Of a stretch of 64,000 nt of DNA, positions 63,871 through 64,000 are shown in pieces. The notes beneath the pieces are model-generated. The model ran no database searches, was not told the origin of the DNA, and saw only the letters and a program-made list of their open reading frames with translations. Every line of letters begins with the position of its first letter. Position 1 is the first letter of the stretch. Source of the DNA: Didymodactylos carnosus (Eukaryota; Rotifera; Eurotatoria; Philodinida; Philodinidae); NCBI GenBank assembly GCA_905250885.1, contig CAJNOQ010000062.1:22193-86192 (forward strand). Reading direction: 5' to 3'. Made by a program: the position numbers and the translations under genes.

Positions 63871-64000
63871 TTACACTGTATCACACAATATCATATGCAA
63901 ATTGCATGCCAAATCTTTTACCTAGACACATGAATTTTTCAAAATAAAAAAGATACGTATGTGACACACAGTGGGCATCCATGCGGAAATTAGGTGAAAA
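63871..64000. other. Window edge upstream of the DOCK fragment
   Basis: 130 bp with no further DOCK exon or other feature recognised. The preceding DOCK exon, if present, would lie beyond the window. Confidence 0.3.

Noticed and set aside
1-64000. CRISPR array, toxin gene, viral genome or bacterial defence system
   Set aside because: No spaced direct-repeat array, no prokaryotic gene organisation and no viral structural or replication gene was seen; the only mobile coding sequence is a dead LINE.

Overview
This is a eukaryotic nuclear window. It is AT-rich, its genes are split by short GT-AG introns (mostly 50-80 bp, with some of 300-2400 bp), and all recognised genes are animal genes (ADAM10, Miro, PPM1D/Wip1, synergin gamma, CCDC14, LEPROT). 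No bacterial operon, CRISPR array or rRNA was seen. The AT content, gene spacing and Gln/Asn/Ser-rich linkers suggest a small invertebrate such as a bdelloid rotifer. That placement is an inference only.

Layout. 385-2807 (-): K/Q-rich protein with an N-terminal membrane segment, resembling metadherin/LYRIC. 4748-9338 (+): complete ADAM10 metalloprotease in 17 exons (815 residues). 11366-11508 (+): two-exon ribosomal protein eL41 of 25 residues. 13547-18596 (-): SAXO axonemal microtubule stabiliser; its 38-nt first exon lies 2.4 kb upstream of the rest. 22457-23229 (-): LEPROT/Vps55. 23616-24228 (-): mitochondrial ribosomal protein bS21m. 25228-28311 (-): mitochondrial Rho GTPase Miro. 30863-35029 (-): PPM1D-type PP2C phosphatase. 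36059-39927 (+): synergin gamma. 41525-46176 (+): exportin-2/CSE1L. 48327-49251 (+): neuronal-calcium-sensor/KChIP-like EF-hand protein. 50067-54184 (-): CCDC14-like coiled-coil protein. 54.2-62 kb is gene-free and carries foldback elements. 62.1-63.9 kb holds a broken LINE and a broken DOCK exon fragment, both on the minus strand.

The genes are housekeeping and cell-biology genes without an obvious joint pathway. LEPROT, bS21m, Miro and PPM1D run in the same direction, but each is separated from its neighbour by several hundred bases or more, so they are not an operon.

The most distinctive content beyond the genes is a population of short non-autonomous inverted-repeat elements in introns and intergenic DNA. 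They include a 228-bp near-perfect hairpin with TAGGC termini and an 8-bp target duplication (hAT-like, 55510-55737), a CAGAG-terminal element in a SAXO intron (17051-17445), a TA-flanked Tc1/mariner-like element in another SAXO intron (13986-14196), and several diverged foldbacks. I found no convincing new multi-gene system. The most promising unexplained coding signal is an antisense reading frame in an intron of synergin gamma (about 37600-37800). Protein-level oddities are the Lys-to-Arg change in the first Miro P-loop and the His-rich loop in the PPM1D-like phosphatase.
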